Positions 7,006 through 8,609 of a DNA stretch of 8,609 nt are shown here, in pieces. The notes under the pieces were generated by a model. It had not been told where the DNA came from. It did not search any database and was given only the letters and a program-made list of their open reading frames with translations. A program made the position numbers and the translations under genes. Location of the stretch: positions 1-8,609 of the forward strand of contig JAKQBV010000469.1 in assembly GCA_029573925.1 (NCBI GenBank). The letters run 5' to 3'. Numbering within the stretch: position 1 is the first letter of the stretch; every line of letters begins with the position of its first letter. Origin of the DNA: a bacterium. GTDB lineage: Bacteria > UBP15 > UBA6099.

Positions 7006-7689
7006 TCAGTTCCCGCCCTCGTTGTCTCCTAGGACGATTTCTCCTTCTTTTCTGCGCTTCACCGCGCGGTCCAAATTTTTCTGCGACGGTTGATACGAAG
7101 GATCGACGGCAAGCGCCGCGCGATAGTATTTCTGAGCTTGAAGCACATCGCCCATGATTTCAGTCACCGCGCCCAACAGGTTGTATGCGTCAGGCTTGGA
7201 GGCGTCTAAAGAGATGGCACGTTCGAAAAGATCGCGGGCCGCCGAGTGTCTGCCGTCCGATATGTGTCTCTTTCCAAGCTCAGTCAGCGACGCGTAGTCA
7301 GACGCCTTCATCTCGTCTATCTTGTCCCTGTCGAGCGCTTGCGAGACGATGTCCCTGACGTCTTGCGGAGAGAACGGTTTCTGGAGGAAGTCGACGGCCC
7401 CTAGCTTCATCGCTTCGACCGCCGAATCGACCGATCCGTAAGCCGTGATGATGACGACCTTGATGTCTTTGCGCGTTTGTCTTAAACGGCGCAGCGTCTC
7501 CATTCCGTCAATGCCGGGCATTTTTAAGTCAAGTAGGGCCAGATCAAACTCTTCTTTCTCGAATTTCTCCAATGCCTCTTCGCCATTTACCGCCGTGTCC
7601 GTTTCAAGGCCGAGAGACTCCATCGCCTGCGCGAGAGTCATACGGATGTTCTTCTCGTCGTCCACTATCAACGCTCTGTTCTTTTTCAA
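7006..7689 (-). CDS. Response regulator: receiver domain followed by TPRs, no DNA-binding domain
   Basis: The 227-residue protein has a complete CheY-like receiver (about 3-122): acidic pair D10-D11, phospho-acceptor D54 in LLDLKMPG, T82 in IITAYGS and K104 in LQKPFS. The rest holds two TPR-like 34-residue units at about 133-166 and 167-200 and a basic tail. There is no helix-turn-helix, AAA+ or enzymatic output domain, so signalling probably acts by phosphorylation-controlled protein contact. The start is TTG at 7689: GGAGG lies 8 bases upstream and the codon overlaps the kinase's TGA as TTGA. A longer open frame upstream of it only mirrors the kinase gene. The upstream kinase is the obvious phosphodonor, and the downstream genes are the TrkA/TrkH subunits. 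What the TPRs bind is unknown; possible targets are the Trk complex, the kinase itself or another TPR partner. Confidence 0.93.
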   Translation of the reverse strand: MKKNRALIVDDEKNIRMTLAQAMESLGLETDTAVNGEEALEKFEKEEFDLALLDLKMPGIDGMETLRRLRQTRKDIKVVIITAYGSVDSAVEAMKLGAVDFLQKPFSPQDVRDIVSQALDRDKIDEMKASDYASLTELGKRHISDGRHSAARDLFERAISLDASKPDAYNLLGAVTEIMGDVLQAQKYYRAALAVDPSYQPSQKNLDRAVKRRKEGEIVLGDNEGGN

Positions 7690-8609
7690 ATCTCTTTCCT
7701 CCGTTCGTTGTTTTCCGCCGCTTGCAGAGAAAACGTGAAAGCGCTCCCCTTTCCGGGAACAGACTCTACCCAGATTGTTCCTCCGTGCGCCCTGACGATT
7801 TCCCTGCAAATCGCTAATCCCAACCCGGTGCCTCTAGGTTGATTGTCGCCTTCCACTCTTACAAACTTCTCGAATATCTTCGATTGGAACTCATAAGGAA
7901 TGCCCGCTCCGTCATCCGCGACCGTTATTTCAATCTTGTTCCCTGACCGCTTGGCTAAGAGTTTAATATGCCCTCCTCGCTCAGTATATCTGAGCGCGTT
8001 TGACACAAGGTTCGTTATGACCCATGTTATTTTGTTCGCGTCGGCTTTTATCGGCGGAAGCGCCGCATCCGCCTCTGTCTCAAGCTCGATTGTTCTCTCG
8101 TCAGCTTGTTTTTGCATTATTTTTGCCGTTTTTTCTATCAGTTCGGACGCCGAAACCGGCTCCATATTCATTAATACCTTTCCTGATTCTATTCTGGAAA
8201 GGTCTAATAGATCGTCGGTTAGCGCCTTCAGGCGCGCAAGCTCCTCTTGCGCCGCGTTCAGAAGCTCTTTTCCCTTCTCGTCCAAATTTTCGTATTCCTT
8301 CTCCATCAACAATCCGACGCTCATCTCTATCGTCGTCAATGGCGTTCTAAGTTCGTGAGAAGCCGTCGATATGAAATCGCTTTTCATCTGGTCTAATTCT
8401 TTCAGCTTCGTTATATCCCTCAGCAGAAGCGCTGCGCCCCGCAAATCCCCAAACCCCGTCGAGACCGGCGTGACCGAAAATAGATAATGGGAAACGCGCC
8501 CCTTCCTCTTGACTGTGAGAATGCTTCCGCTTTCGTCTAAATCCGGAGATTTACCGCCTTCCATGGTCGCCTTAAGATGATCGAACAGTTTTTCACTTTT
8601 GACGCTTTC
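7686..8609 (-). CDS. PAS-containing sensor histidine kinase, 5' end beyond the window
   Basis: The frame is open from the right edge to the TGA at 7686, giving 307 residues; an internal ATG at 8564 is not the real start because coding similarity continues before it. The visible part begins in the end of a PAS-like domain (about 10-68, ending LLLRDITKLKEL). The HisKA dimerisation helix follows, with phospho-acceptor H85 in STASHELRTP. The HATPase_c domain has the N-box NLVSNALRYTE (200-210), G1 DDGAGIP (232-238), an F-box near 245-251 (IFEKFVR) and G2 GTGLGLAICRE (260-270). All residues needed for autokinase activity are present. The sensory N-terminus, and so the signal and any membrane segments, lies outside the window. 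It is coupled to the response regulator by an overlapping stop and start. A KdpD relationship is not supported by what is visible, so a role in K+ sensing rests on neighbourhood only. Confidence 0.96.
   Translation of the reverse strand, partial: ESVKSEKLFDHLKATMEGGKSPDLDESGSILTVKRKGRVSHYLFSVTPVSTGFGDLRGAALLLRDITKLKELDQMKSDFISTASHELRTPLTTIEMSVGLLMEKEYENLDEKGKELLNAAQEELARLKALTDDLLDLSRIESGKVLMNMEPVSASELIEKTAKIMQKQADERTIELETEADAALPPIKADANKITWVITNLVSNALRYTERGGHIKLLAKRSGNKIEITVADDGAGIPYEFQSKIFEKFVRVEGDNQPRGTGLGLAICREIVRAHGGTIWVESVPGKGSAFTFSLQAAENNERRKEI
7698..7702 (-). promoter_or_regulatory. Consensus ribosome binding site deciding the TTG start of the response regulator
   Basis: GGAGG on the minus strand with 8 bases to TTG at 7689. 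The strong site explains efficient initiation at a non-ATG codon that overlaps the kinase stop codon. Confidence 0.75.

Noticed and set aside
7690..7809. A 40-residue N-terminal extension of the response regulator
   Set aside because: It only mirrors the kinase C-terminus in another frame; the TTG at 7689 with GGAGG starts exactly at the receiver domain.
1..8609. Mobile elements, CRISPR arrays, tRNA or rRNA genes
   Set aside because: No transposase, terminal inverted repeats, regular spacer-repeat pattern or RNA gene signature was seen on either strand.

Overview
The window is a compact bacterial segment in which every credible gene lies on the minus strand. Read in the direction of transcription (from the right edge to the left) it holds: a PAS-type sensor histidine kinase whose 5' end is cut off by the window, a receiver-TPR response regulator, two TrkA-type RCK subunits, a TrkH potassium-translocating subunit, a 273-base AT-rich intergenic region, rpoN (sigma-54), and a large protein with TPRs and Ig-like modules that runs off the left edge. 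The moderately high GC of the genes, the presence of sigma-54 and the heavy use of two-component and TPR proteins indicate a bacterium. Nothing here fixes the phylum. A deep-branching or uncultivated lineage is possible, but that is a weak inference.

Right block (about 4407-8609): five genes with gaps of 21 bases or less look like one operon. The kinase and regulator are translationally coupled: the regulator's TTG start overlaps the kinase's TGA stop. They are followed by a small RCK_N-only protein, an RCK_N plus RCK_C protein, and TrkH. The TrkA function of the proteobacterial single-chain protein is therefore split over two polypeptides, a layout I recall from Thermotoga maritima TM1088A/TM1088B. 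The operon ends with a hairpin just after the trkH stop. The simplest reading is a K+ uptake system linked to a two-component phosphorelay, but the regulator has TPRs instead of a DNA-binding domain, so its output is probably protein-protein contact.

Middle (4134-4406): AT-rich DNA with the trkH 3' hairpin, a good sigma-70-like promoter for rpoN, and an overlapping imperfect -24/-12 motif that could allow sigma-54 autoregulation.

Left block (1-4133): rpoN carries an unusual four-cysteine zinc-ribbon-like insert just after region I. It is followed after one base by a coupled gene for a protein of at least 892 residues, made of two TPRs, five Ig-like (Big/invasin-type) modules and a long acidic linker. 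No signal peptide is visible. This is the most novel object in the window: modules usually found outside the cell, attached to a cytoplasmic-looking TPR head and co-expressed with sigma-54. Its function is not recognised.
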